From assembly GCA_040386355.1 (NCBI GenBank), contig JAZKFP010000182.1, forward strand, positions 1 to 16,553: DNA of 16,553 nucleotides. Direction: 5' to 3'. The position numbers and the translations under genes were made by a program. Positions 7,413 to 14,168 of the stretch are shown here, in pieces. This DNA comes from JAZKFP01 sp040386355 (GTDB lineage: Bacteria > Pseudomonadota > Gammaproteobacteria > Pseudomonadales > UBA6940). The stretch's first letter is position 1, and every line of letters begins with the position of its first letter. The notes under the pieces were generated by a model. The model was not told the origin of the DNA and ran no database searches. It saw only the letters and a list, made by a program, of their open reading frames with translations.

Positions 7413-7925
7413 TTAATCTGTAATACGCCATGCACGCGATAAAAGTCTTAAGATTAATACCAAAAACGGCCATATTAAAGCACTGGTAAAACTAGGCATC
7501 CAATACAATGGGGTGTCTGGTACTGGTCCTAAAACCCCATTTACAATCCTGACTAGAAGCTGAAAGATTCCGACAAGCAAAAAAACCGTGGCGGATTGTT
7601 GGACGATTCGAAACGCACGAAGTCTGGGATGTAGCAAATATGTTAGATAAATAATCACTGAAAGAGAAAGCGCCTGAACTCCTAAAATGCCATTTTCAAG
7701 CACATCCATTAATAATCCTAAAATCCACGCAGTAGACAATCCAATACGATGTGGCTCAGCAACGCCCCAGAAAATAATTACCATCACTACAAACTCGGGA
7801 CGATACCAATCCAGCGTAATTGGAATTCGAACCAAATTTAAGATTAACGCAATGAGTGCAGAACTTAGCACTAACAACCAAAGGCGTAAAACTCGCCGAC
7901 TCATTTCGTATTCAATTTCGTTCAT
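7413..7925 (-). CDS. mreD: rod shape-determining protein MreD
   Basis: Integral inner-membrane component of the elongasome, linking MreB and MreC to peptidoglycan synthesis and rod shape. The 170 residues form about five hydrophobic segments (roughly 13-34, 45-58, 64-98 as two, 112-130 and 145-163). The family signature is clear: the stretch R-P-E-F-V-V-M-V-I-I-F-W (42-53) with E-P-H-R-I-G-L (57-63), then W-I-L-G-L-L-M-D-V-L (67-76) and N-G-I-L-G-V-Q-A-L (78-86). It is the last gene of the mreB-mreC-mreD operon but is separated from mreC by 204 bp filled by a large palindrome. The start ATG (7925) has only a weak GAG Shine-Dalgarno; an internal M8 is an alternative. Confidence 0.93.
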   Translation of the reverse strand: MNEIEYEMSRRVLRLWLLVLSSALIALILNLVRIPITLDWYRPEFVVMVIIFWGVAEPHRIGLSTAWILGLLMDVLENGILGVQALSLSVIIYLTYLLHPRLRAFRIVQQSATVFLLVGIFQLLVRIVNGVLGPVPDTPLYWMPSFTSALIWPFLVLILRLLSRAWRITD

Positions 7926-7944
7926 ATAAATCTCGAGTTAACTT

Positions 7945-8124
7945 GGGTGGGATGACGTTTTGGCAATCGCCATTAAAGTGCTTCAAAAGGATGGAACACC
8001 AGGCAAAAAGGAATAAAAAAACGGAATGTATTTGTTAATCCACGAGTATTTTTTATTGCTTTTTAACACAGTAAGCCGCCTTTTGAGACACTTTTAGCCG
8101 AATTAATGAAACGTCAACCCACCC
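7945..8124. repeat. 180-bp modular palindromic element in the mreC-mreD gap
   Basis: Three pairs of 16-nt complementary blocks sit at exactly mirrored positions (each pair's outer coordinates sum to 16069). Pair A is 7945-7960 with 8109-8124 (GGGTGGGATGACGTTT; 15 of 16 complementary). Pair B is 7975-7990 with 8079-8094 (AAAGTGCTTCAAAAGG; 14 of 16). Pair C is 8005-8020 with 8049-8064 (AAAAAGGAATAAAAAA; 15 of 16). Blocks are separated on each arm by two 14-nt spacers that are essentially not complementary (4 of 14 and 2 of 14), and the central loop is 28 nt. The element begins 5 nt after the mreC stop and ends 20 nt before the mreD start, so it lies within the operon transcript. No clear target-site duplication flanks it. 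It could be a MITE-like insertion, a structured RNA element or a multi-site protein-binding palindrome. Confidence 0.85.
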
Positions 8125-8129
8125 TGCAA

Positions 8130-9149
8130 TTAAACCGTTTTGTCTTCCAATGACTGTTGTGTTGGATTTTTAATTTTCTCAGGCAACGGTTTGGTGTTTT
8201 CCGACTCAATGGGTTTTGAATTATCTTCGTCATCTTCACTTTGAATAGGCGTGCACTCTGTTTGAGATATAGAACGCTTGCTTTGAACATTTTCTTTATT
8301 GAATTGTTTAGTTTGTTCTCGTTGACTACGTTCTACACTTGGAATAACTAATACATGACGAACACGATCCAAGTCTGCTTCAACCACCACTTGGATTTCT
8401 GAAAAAGGTTTACCTGAATTGTGTTCCACACTATGAACTCTTCCCACTGGATAACCTGTAGGAAATCTTTCTCCCAAACCCGATGAAACTAATAAATCCC
8501 CCGTTCGAACATCAGCACTATGAGGAACATACACCAACGCTAATTCATCCAACACTCCGCGCCCTACTGCAATCGCCCGCACACCCGTTCGATTTACTTG
8601 CACTGGCATTGCATGACTGCTGTCTGACAGCATTAATAACCATGATGTTTGTTCGTTCACCTCAATAATTTGTCCAACCACACCTTTGGAATCCAAAACC
8701 ACATCACCTTGCTCAATTCGGTGTTGTGCTCCTTTATTAAGCAACGCTTTATGCCGAAATGGATCTGGATCCAATGCAACTATTTCACCGACAGTTGCAG
8801 ATAAGGTAAATCGTCGAGATGAATTTAATAAAGCGCGCAAGCGAAGATTTTCCGCTTCTAGCGCTTCTGCACGTTGGACAAGTGAAGCTTGTTGTAGGAT
8901 GTCTTGTCTGAGGGTCTCAATTTCTCTACGCAGTCGAGTTCGAGCTGCCCATGCAGGTATAGCGTCTGGAGATAATTGGCTAGAGACATCTGTTAATTGA
9001 TATACCGTGATTAGACCATCACTAAATACATGACGCCATGGTTGTAGAATCTCAGTTTTCGCATCCACAAAAATTAAGCCCAAAGACACGATCGTCAGCA
9101 TAATAAGCTGACGACCTATTGCAGGCCCACGAGCAAAGATAGTTTTAAT
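8130..9149 (-). CDS. mreC: rod shape-determining protein MreC, apparently initiated at AUU
   Basis: Bitopic periplasmic scaffold of the elongasome that contacts PBP2 and MreD. I extend the gene 16 codons upstream of the first ATG (9101) to an ATT at 9149-9147. The added residues read x-K-T-I-F-A-R-G-P-A-I-G-R-Q-L-I, matching the E. coli MreC start M-K-P-I-F-S-R-G-P-S-L, and they complete the membrane segment (about 14-30) that the ATG would truncate. No ATG, GTG or TTG exists in that stretch. A GAGGA Shine-Dalgarno overlapping the mreB TGA lies 7 nt before the ATT. The 339 residues then show a coiled coil (about 68-110), the two-barrel MreC core (about 115-270, with S-K-G-V-V-G-Q and S-S-G-L-G-E-R-F-P-x-G-Y-P) and a polar Glu/Ser/Lys-rich tail (about 275-339). 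It is followed by the palindrome before mreD. Confidence 0.92.
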   Translation of the reverse strand: MKTIFARGPAIGRQLIMLTIVSLGLIFVDAKTEILQPWRHVFSDGLITVYQLTDVSSQLSPDAIPAWAARTRLRREIETLRQDILQQASLVQRAEALEAENLRLRALLNSSRRFTLSATVGEIVALDPDPFRHKALLNKGAQHRIEQGDVVLDSKGVVGQIIEVNEQTSWLLMLSDSSHAMPVQVNRTGVRAIAVGRGVLDELALVYVPHSADVRTGDLLVSSGLGERFPTGYPVGRVHSVEHNSGKPFSEIQVVVEADLDRVRHVLVIPSVERSQREQTKQFNKENVQSKRSISQTECTPIQSEDDEDNSKPIESENTKPLPEKIKNPTQQSLEDKTV

Positions 9150-9166
9150 AACGCTATCCTCAGCCT
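9147..9166 (-). promoter_or_regulatory. translation start site of mreC: SD overlapping the mreB stop, AUU start
   Basis: Read on the minus strand, the sequence is GGC-TGA-GGATAGCGTT-ATT-AAA: mreB's stop TGA provides the first bases of the GAGGA ribosome site, and ATT follows 7 nt later in the mreC frame. This is an ideal spacing for the ATT and suggests termination-reinitiation coupling to mreB. Confidence 0.6.
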
Positions 9167-10200
9167 TCAGTAGTTAAAAACTGAGCACCGCCACGATCCA
9201 TTGCCTCTAATGCGCGACCACCACCGATCGCTACGCAATCTAGAGGATTTTCTGCCATAAATACTGGCAAACCTGTTTCATCACTAATGAGTCGATCGAT
9301 TCCGCGTAATAAAGCGCCACCGCCAGTTAATACAATTCCACGTTCAACAATGTCAGACGCTAATTCTGGAGGAGATTGTTCCAAGGCTACTTTGACAGCT
9401 TCAACAATGGTTGCTAAAGGTTCTTGCAAAGCTTCTAAAACTTCAACGCTATTAATGGTAAATCTTCGAGGAATACCTTCTGCTAAATTACGGCCCCGAA
9501 CATCCACTTCCATAACTTCATCAACAGGATACGCAGAACCAATTTGTAGTTTGATGCGTTCAGCTGAGCTTTCACCAATCAGAACACCAAAATGACGACG
9601 CACATAAGTCACGATGGATTCATCAAATTTGTCACCACCGACACGTACTGATGACGAATACACCACACCGTTTAAAGAAATTAATGCGATTTCTGTTGTG
9701 CCACCACCGATATCTACCACCATTGATCCATGTGCTTGTTCAATCGGCAAACCTGCACCAATTGCAGCAGCCATTGGTTCTTCAATTAGATATACTTCGC
9801 GCGCGCCGGCAGCAGCAGCTGATTCACGAATTGCACGACGCTCTAACGGAGTAGATTGACAAGGAACGCAAATTAAAACGCGAGGGCTTGGATGAATAAA
9901 ACTGTTTTGATGCACTTTGTGAATAAAATGCTGAAGCATTTTTTCCGTGACATCAAAGTCGGCAATGACACCATCTTTTAAAGGACGTATTGCAATAATA
10001 TTTCCTGGCGTTCTACCTAACATTGCTTTTGCTTCTGCACCAACTGCCACCACTTGTTTTTGGCCTTGATGACTTCGAATCGCAACAACAGAAGGCTCAT
10101 TCAATACAATGCCTTTGTCTCGTACATAAATTAAAGTGTTTGCGGTACCAAGATCGATGGATAAATCGGTGGAAAATAATCCACGAAGTCGTTTCAACAT
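9160..10200 (-). CDS. mreB: rod shape-determining protein MreB (bacterial actin)
   Basis: Actin-like ATPase that polymerises on the inner face of the cytoplasmic membrane and orients cell-wall synthesis. 346 residues, the normal length. The N-terminal M-L-K-R-L-R-G-L-F amphipathic helix for membrane binding is present, followed by phosphate-1 loop I-D-L-G-T-A-N-T (15-22), the E140-E141-P-M-A-A-A-I-G connector, phosphate-2 loop D-I-G-G-G-T-T-E (163-170) and the adenosine motif T-G-G-G-A-L-L-R-G-I (about 292-301). An AGGG sequence 7 nt before the ATG could serve as ribosome site. First gene of the mreBCD operon, divergent from the nitroreductase gene. No anomalies seen. Confidence 0.98.
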   Translation of the reverse strand: MLKRLRGLFSTDLSIDLGTANTLIYVRDKGIVLNEPSVVAIRSHQGQKQVVAVGAEAKAMLGRTPGNIIAIRPLKDGVIADFDVTEKMLQHFIHKVHQNSFIHPSPRVLICVPCQSTPLERRAIRESAAAAGAREVYLIEEPMAAAIGAGLPIEQAHGSMVVDIGGGTTEIALISLNGVVYSSSVRVGGDKFDESIVTYVRRHFGVLIGESSAERIKLQIGSAYPVDEVMEVDVRGRNLAEGIPRRFTINSVEVLEALQEPLATIVEAVKVALEQSPPELASDIVERGIVLTGGGALLRGIDRLISDETGLPVFMAENPLDCVAIGGGRALEAMDRGGAQFLTTEG

Positions 10201-10235
10201 AAAGTGCCCTGATCCTTCAGTTTTATCAGCGATGT

Positions 10236-10271
10236 ATTCTACTCATTCACGCTTGAGGTGTGTATCCTCAA
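10236..10271 (-). promoter_or_regulatory. candidate mreB promoter with an inverted repeat flanking the -35
   Basis: On the minus strand TACACA (10264-10259, 4 of 6 to TTGACA) and TAGAAT (10241-10236, 5 of 6 to TATAAT) are 17 bp apart, 36 bp upstream of the mreB ATG. The -35 lies in the 7-nt spacer of a perfect inverted repeat TTGAGG-N7-CCTCAA (10253-10258 and 10266-10271). A factor binding it would cover the -35, so it is a plausible operator. Confidence 0.38.
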
Positions 10272-10337
10272 ACTTCATCAGCTTATTGATTCAGCGAATT
10301 TTTTAAACAATTTCTTAGATTGTAGGAGAATAATAGG

Positions 10338-10955
10338 ATGCCACATGATTTACCCACAAATTCTAATAATTCTTTCGTTAATGATGTCGATTTTAGTCAG
10401 CGTTCGCCCTCTTCTCTCACTGACCCATTATTTTTTGAAAGATGGTCGCCACGATCATTTCAAAAACACAGCATTAAGCAGGATCAATTGACTGCAATTT
10501 TCGATGCAGTGCGCTGGTCGCCCTCTTGTTACAATGAACAACCATGGCAATTTTACACTTCAACGGAAAAAAGTTTTGATCAATTTTTAAATCTTTTAGT
10601 AGAAGCCAATCAATTATGGGCAAAAAATACCAGCATTATTGGGTTTATAACGGCTCGACAATTTTTTAATAAAAATGGTAAGCCTAATGCGCATGCAGAT
10701 TTTGATACAGGTTCAGCTTGGATGGCACTTGCACTTCAAGCTGAGAAATTAGGTTTGCATGCCCATGCCATGGCTGGATTCGATGCTAGTCAAGCAAAGC
10801 AATTTTTTAAAATAGATCCAATAAAAGAACGTGTCATTTGCGCATTCGTTATTGGTAAGCGTGCTGAACCCGAAAAATTACCTGCAAACTTAAGTGCAAT
10901 TGAAAAGCCTTCAGCACGCCAAGCTTTATCCGAAATTTGGCATATAATTGAATAA
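10338..10955 (+). CDS. nitroreductase-family FMN oxidoreductase
   Basis: 205-residue flavin enzyme of the nitroreductase fold, using NAD(P)H to reduce quinones, nitro compounds, enones or similar; the natural substrate is unknown. Seen: E-R-W-S-P-R-S-F (34-41), the phosphate-binding R-x-S-x-R-x-F type motif, then W-S-P-S-C-Y-N-E-Q-P-W (60-70) matching the A-P-S-x-x-N-x-Q-P-W FMN signature. D-T-G-S-A-W-M-A-L-A-L-Q-A-E-K-L-G-L (123-140) is the dimer helix, and V-I-G-K-R-A (171-176) leads to the end. AGGAG lies 9 nt before the ATG. The upstream in-frame ORF in a neighbouring frame is not a gene. It is divergent from mreB and convergent with the chelatase gene (4-bp gap). Confidence 0.9.
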   Translation: MPHDLPTNSNNSFVNDVDFSQRSPSSLTDPLFFERWSPRSFQKHSIKQDQLTAIFDAVRWSPSCYNEQPWQFYTSTEKSFDQFLNLLVEANQLWAKNTSIIGFITARQFFNKNGKPNAHADFDTGSAWMALALQAEKLGLHAHAMAGFDASQAKQFFKIDPIKERVICAFVIGKRAEPEKLPANLSAIEKPSARQALSEIWHIIE

Positions 10956-10959
10956 TTAT

Positions 10960-11361
10960 TTAATGGGCTTGATTTACGTGATCTAAAATTACTGATGTCA
11001 TGATAGAATTCCAGTTGGGATGTGAAGCCATAAAAGGTGCGCAACTCAACCGGAGTCTCGAATACTGCGCTTTTATTTTTTCCATTTCTTCTGGAATATC
11101 AGATTCCACATGTTTTCCTGGTGTTAAAAAATAAGGAAATACAACTACATTTTCCATTCCTAAATTATGATGTTCAGCAACAGCTTGTAATAAATTGGGT
11201 TGCGCAAATTCTAAAAATGCTGCATTAACATGAGAGAAACGCTGACTCAAATTTTGTTTCATACATTCTGTTAACTGTAAAATTTGATTTATAGAACTAG
11301 CTCGCTTGCTACCATGACTAAAAATAATTAATCCAGATTTTTCATAATTTTGATTATTCAT
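10960..11361 (-). CDS. short CbiX/SirB-type sirohydrochlorin chelatase
   Basis: 133-residue single-domain chelatase of the CbiX-short/SirB type, predicted to insert Fe2+ (or Co2+) into sirohydrochlorin for sirohaem or B12 synthesis. Metal ligands are visible as H16 (in F-S-H-G-S-K) and H84 (in T-P-G-K-H-V-E-S-D-I-P). The family motif F-L-E-F-A-Q-P (49-55) and the strand N-V-V-V-F-P-Y-F-L (71-79) are present. I start at ATG 11361, which has AAGG 6 nt upstream, rather than the ATG five codons earlier with no ribosome site. No other sirohaem or cobalamin gene is in the window, so the metal and pathway are open. Divergent from the SDR gene. Confidence 0.87.
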   Translation of the reverse strand: MNNQNYEKSGLIIFSHGSKRASSINQILQLTECMKQNLSQRFSHVNAAFLEFAQPNLLQAVAEHHNLGMENVVVFPYFLTPGKHVESDIPEEMEKIKAQYSRLRLSCAPFMASHPNWNSIMTSVILDHVNQAH

Positions 11362-11498
11362 TAGGCGCCTTTTCATTTTAAGAATTTTAATTTTAAAGAA
11401 TTTGTTAAACTATTTCACAGCTTTTTCATAAACAAAAAAATAATGTTGATCGCTTCCGAAATGCAGCAACAATTGACCACAGGATGAGCATCTAACAC

Positions 11499-12284
11499 AT
11501 GTCGATTACTACCACGTCAGCTCAGATCTTTAATCAATGGAATCATCCCATAAATGTGGCTGTAGTTGGAGCTAGTGGCGGAGTTGGCTACGCTTTGTGT
11601 CAACAATTGTATGCTTGCGAACACGTTTCTCATGTAATAAGAATAAGTAGATCATCATGCCCAGCACTAAATGAAAACAATCTACTACATAAAAAAATCA
11701 CTCATGATATTAGGCTTGATTACGAGGATAAATCATCTGTAAAGGATCAATTAAATCCCTTTCTCGAATTAAATATACCGATTCACATTTTAATTATTGC
11801 AAGTGGGTTTCTCCACAACTCAACACAAGGTCCTGAGAAAAAATTAGAACATTTTTCGCATGATTTTTTGATGAAAAATATTCGTATTAATGCTTCAGGT
11901 CCGATTGAAGTTATTCAAACATTACGTCCCCAACTTACTGGAGCACATCAAAGCGTTATTGCAGTGTTATCCGCTAAAGTTGGTAGCATTGAAGATAATC
12001 AAATTGGCGGTTGGTATTCCTATCGAACTTCGAAAGCTGCACTTAATATGCTACTTAAAACCACTTCGATTGAATGGCGTAAATATCGTAATTCAGCAAT
12101 TGTTTCAGTTCATCCTGGAACAGTATATACGCACCTTTCTGCACCATTTACCAGTTCTAATACACAACTAAATATTCGTTCTCCAGCAGTTGCGGCAGAA
12201 GATATTCTTAAAGTAATTTCTCAATTGTCTGCCAAAGATAATGGTAGGTTTTTGGATTATAAAGGTAATAACTTACCCTGGTAA
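11499..12284 (+). CDS. short-chain dehydrogenase/reductase (C-factor-like)
   Basis: 261-residue NAD(P)-dependent oxidoreductase with a Rossmann fold. The cofactor loop is G24-A-S-G-G-V-G30 (TGxxxGxG class), the N-A-G equivalent appears as I-A-S-G-F-L (100-105), and the catalytic set is S158 (V-L-S-A-K) with Y175-R-T-S-K179. H-P-G-T-V-Y-T (205-211) is the PG motif. R49 or R51 after the second strand (R-I-S-R-S) suggests a preference for NADP. Overall it resembles the CsgA/C-factor-like subgroup that often accompanies photolyase and DUF2256 genes in light-stress clusters; substrate unknown. The ribosome site is weak (AGGA 14 nt before the ATG). It converges on the DUF2256-type gene. Confidence 0.88.
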   Translation: MSITTTSAQIFNQWNHPINVAVVGASGGVGYALCQQLYACEHVSHVIRISRSSCPALNENNLLHKKITHDIRLDYEDKSSVKDQLNPFLELNIPIHILIIASGFLHNSTQGPEKKLEHFSHDFLMKNIRINASGPIEVIQTLRPQLTGAHQSVIAVLSAKVGSIEDNQIGGWYSYRTSKAALNMLLKTTSIEWRKYRNSAIVSVHPGTVYTHLSAPFTSSNTQLNIRSPAVAAEDILKVISQLSAKDNGRFLDYKGNNLPW

Positions 12285-12323
12285 AATATATTTTTTAGAC
12301 AATGATTTTTTTGATAAATACAA

Positions 12324-12689
12324 TCAATTTCTAGCAATTTTCAACTTATTTTGAGAATGAATTTTAATATCAGCTGTTGATTGCAAAAGTGGATCGGTTT
12401 CTAATTTTTCTGTAAGAATTAATCTTCGGATTACCATTAGATAATCTTGAATATGAGAAGAATCTTTTACAGCAAACTGTGTTAAAACATCTTTAATAGT
12501 GTATTTTTTATTAGGATTGCTTTGAAAAAATTGCAAGACTTTATCTTCAAATGTTGTATCTTTTAATAAATGCTTTCTTGCCCGACACCGATCTGAACAA
12601 TATCGAATTGCACTTGCCTGATTACTCCATTTTTTTCTTTCTTCAATAGGTAATCCACAAACTAAACAATGTGAAATGATTTCTTTCAT
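12324..12689 (-). CDS. DUF2256 + DUF3253-type zinc-finger/winged-helix small protein
   Basis: 121 residues starting at ATG 12689 (GGA 8 nt upstream, 4-nt gap after the preceding gene's stop); a longer start at 12710 would overlap that gene and lacks a ribosome site. Residues 1-40 form a DUF2256-like zinc motif: C8-x2-C11 ... R-K-K-W (18-21) ... R-Y-C31-S-D-R-C35-R. Residues about 46-105 (V-L-Q-F-F... K-Y-T-I-K-D-V-L ... D-Y-L-M-V-I-R-R-L-I-L-T-E-K-L-E) look like the DUF3253 winged-helix-type domain. Neither family has an established biochemical function as far as I know. DUF2256 genes often neighbour photolyase/cryptochrome genes, and here the gene is directly coupled to one. The fusion suggests a nucleic-acid-binding or regulatory partner. 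Confidence 0.84.
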   Translation of the reverse strand: MKEIISHCLVCGLPIEERKKWSNQASAIRYCSDRCRARKHLLKDTTFEDKVLQFFQSNPNKKYTIKDVLTQFAVKDSSHIQDYLMVIRRLILTEKLETDPLLQSTADIKIHSQNKLKIARN

Positions 12690-12693
12690 ATTT

Positions 12694-14013
12694 TTATCCA
12701 GATATTGCAATTAGATCTAGGATAGATTCCTTAGAAATTTTCTTTTTAAAATTAAAAAATCCCTTATTAGAAAACTTGGATAAATCCTGATCCCACCGAC
12801 GCTTTAAAAAATGAACTGGCCTATTATTCAGCACTAAATTTTCAGAAATAAAATCTGATGCAAATCCAATTGGCGGCATCACTACAACCCAATTATCAAT
12901 CATAAAATCGTTAGCTAGTTGAACCAATTTTTCTTGGAAATAGTCATTTGCAAACGTTTCTGATTCAAATTCTTTTTTAATTTTAAATTCTTGAATAGAA
13001 AATATTTCCATTTCTAAATTATGGAAACTTCCACATAAAGCTTTCGACTTCTGCTCAAGGATTAGCTCTTGAACAAAATTTTTCTTTAATAAAATATTAT
13101 TTTGAACTAGTGGTGAATTATTTTCCTGCATGACACATGAAGCATCTAAACAGAGAATATATTTTACTTGAGCATTATCTTTAATTTTTTGAATTACTGA
13201 GAGATCATCGGAAGAAATAATCCAGCCAATATTACTTTTTACATCCGACGCATCATAAAGAAAATCTTCAAAAATTAATATTGAGTTATCAGGATAATGA
13301 TCTGAAGTTATCAATATTTTGTCTTCCACTTTGGATAAAGCTGATTCATCAAGCAAACCTTGAGGAAAATAACGGCCTTGAGTATAACGTTGAATATTTT
13401 CAGCTCTTGCAAGGTAGTGCTTACCTGGTGTGTGTAAACCTGCAACCCATCGCCACGATAAAGTATTTACGCATTCATTCCCATCTAATAAAAGTTTTAA
13501 AAAAAAATCTGCGCCCAAGTGCCAAGGAAGATTAAGTGTAAAAATCCAAATACTTGCAAACCACATACGCTCATGATTATGTAGATAACCGGTTTTATAT
13601 AATTTCCTGACCCAATCGTCAAAACACTCTATACCTGTTTCACCCGAATAAGCCGCTTGCAAATCTTTATTATTGGCCTCTTGTTTATTCTTTTCTAAAA
13701 TAAATAAATAATTACCCCAAACGTGCGGATTATGCTCCATCCATCCTCGCCAATAATTTCTCCACACCACTTCATCAATAAATTTTTCAATTTGATCCCA
13801 AGAATAGCGTTGGAGTACTTCCTTTAATAGGATCCATTCAGGCAGAATTCGATGCTGGACGTAGGGCGACAATTGAGAGACACCATCGGTCACTCCCGCA
13901 TCATTTCTGCTTTTTGCGTAATTAACTATTTTTGGTAGAAAATTTTGCAAAACTGTATGAGCGTAGTTTTCGGAGGGGAGCCATTTGTCCATTGGTTTAA
14001 GTGGCATATGCAT
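12694..14013 (-). CDS. photolyase/cryptochrome FAD-binding-domain protein lacking the N-terminal antenna domain
   Basis: 439 residues. The helical FAD-binding domain of photolyases occupies the N-terminal half. It shows D-G-V-S-Q-L-S-P-Y (43-51, the G-x-S-x-L-S-P-Y motif), E-V-V-W-R-N-Y-W (81-88, like E-L-x-W-R-x-F), T-G-Y-L-H-N-H-E-R-M (141-150, like T-G-W-M-H-N-x-x-R-M), then W164, G-A-D-F-F and L-S-W187-R-W189-V-A-G. The usual N-terminal alpha/beta antenna domain is absent. Instead a C-terminal region of about 200 residues (230-439) alternates beta strands (K-I-L-I-T; S-I-L-I-F; I-G-W-I-I; Y-I-L-C-L-D; W-V-V-V-M-P) with helices, an alpha/beta pattern. FAD binding is likely; DNA repair versus light sensing is undecided. 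First gene of a two-gene unit with the DUF2256 gene; ATG 14013 has no evident Shine-Dalgarno. Confidence 0.85.
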   Translation of the reverse strand: MHMPLKPMDKWLPSENYAHTVLQNFLPKIVNYAKSRNDAGVTDGVSQLSPYVQHRILPEWILLKEVLQRYSWDQIEKFIDEVVWRNYWRGWMEHNPHVWGNYLFILEKNKQEANNKDLQAAYSGETGIECFDDWVRKLYKTGYLHNHERMWFASIWIFTLNLPWHLGADFFLKLLLDGNECVNTLSWRWVAGLHTPGKHYLARAENIQRYTQGRYFPQGLLDESALSKVEDKILITSDHYPDNSILIFEDFLYDASDVKSNIGWIISSDDLSVIQKIKDNAQVKYILCLDASCVMQENNSPLVQNNILLKKNFVQELILEQKSKALCGSFHNLEMEIFSIQEFKIKKEFESETFANDYFQEKLVQLANDFMIDNWVVVMPPIGFASDFISENLVLNNRPVHFLKRRWDQDLSKFSNKGFFNFKKKISKESILDLIAISG

Positions 14014-14168
14014 TTCGAAAATGTGTATTAGTTAGGTTTAGGAGTAATCAAACACCCGGAGATATTAACAAGTGCCAAAGAGTACGAGGTTGAGTGTGAA
14101 CACAATCTCTACATCAAATTGAAATAAGTTTTACTTTAGCCAGTTCCTGTTTTTTTTGAGAAGCATTT

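Noticed and set aside
7856..8038. Plus-strand 60-codon frame over the mreD start and palindrome
   Set aside because: It runs across mreD coding sequence and half of the palindrome; no Shine-Dalgarno and no family resemblance.
9101..9101. ATG at 9101 as the start of mreC
   Set aside because: It truncates the membrane anchor and drops the conserved K-x-I-F-x-R-G-P motif that is intact in frame upstream.
9287..9859. Plus-strand frames opposite mreB
   Set aside because: Shadows of a highly conserved gene, with Ser/Thr/Pro/Arg-biased composition and no ribosome sites.
14091..14106. Imperfect inverted repeat TTGAGTGT-GA-ACACAA between the photolyase-like gene and dusA
   Set aside because: Only four contiguous paired bases with interruptions; too weak to call an operator, and it does not match a light-regulator site I know.
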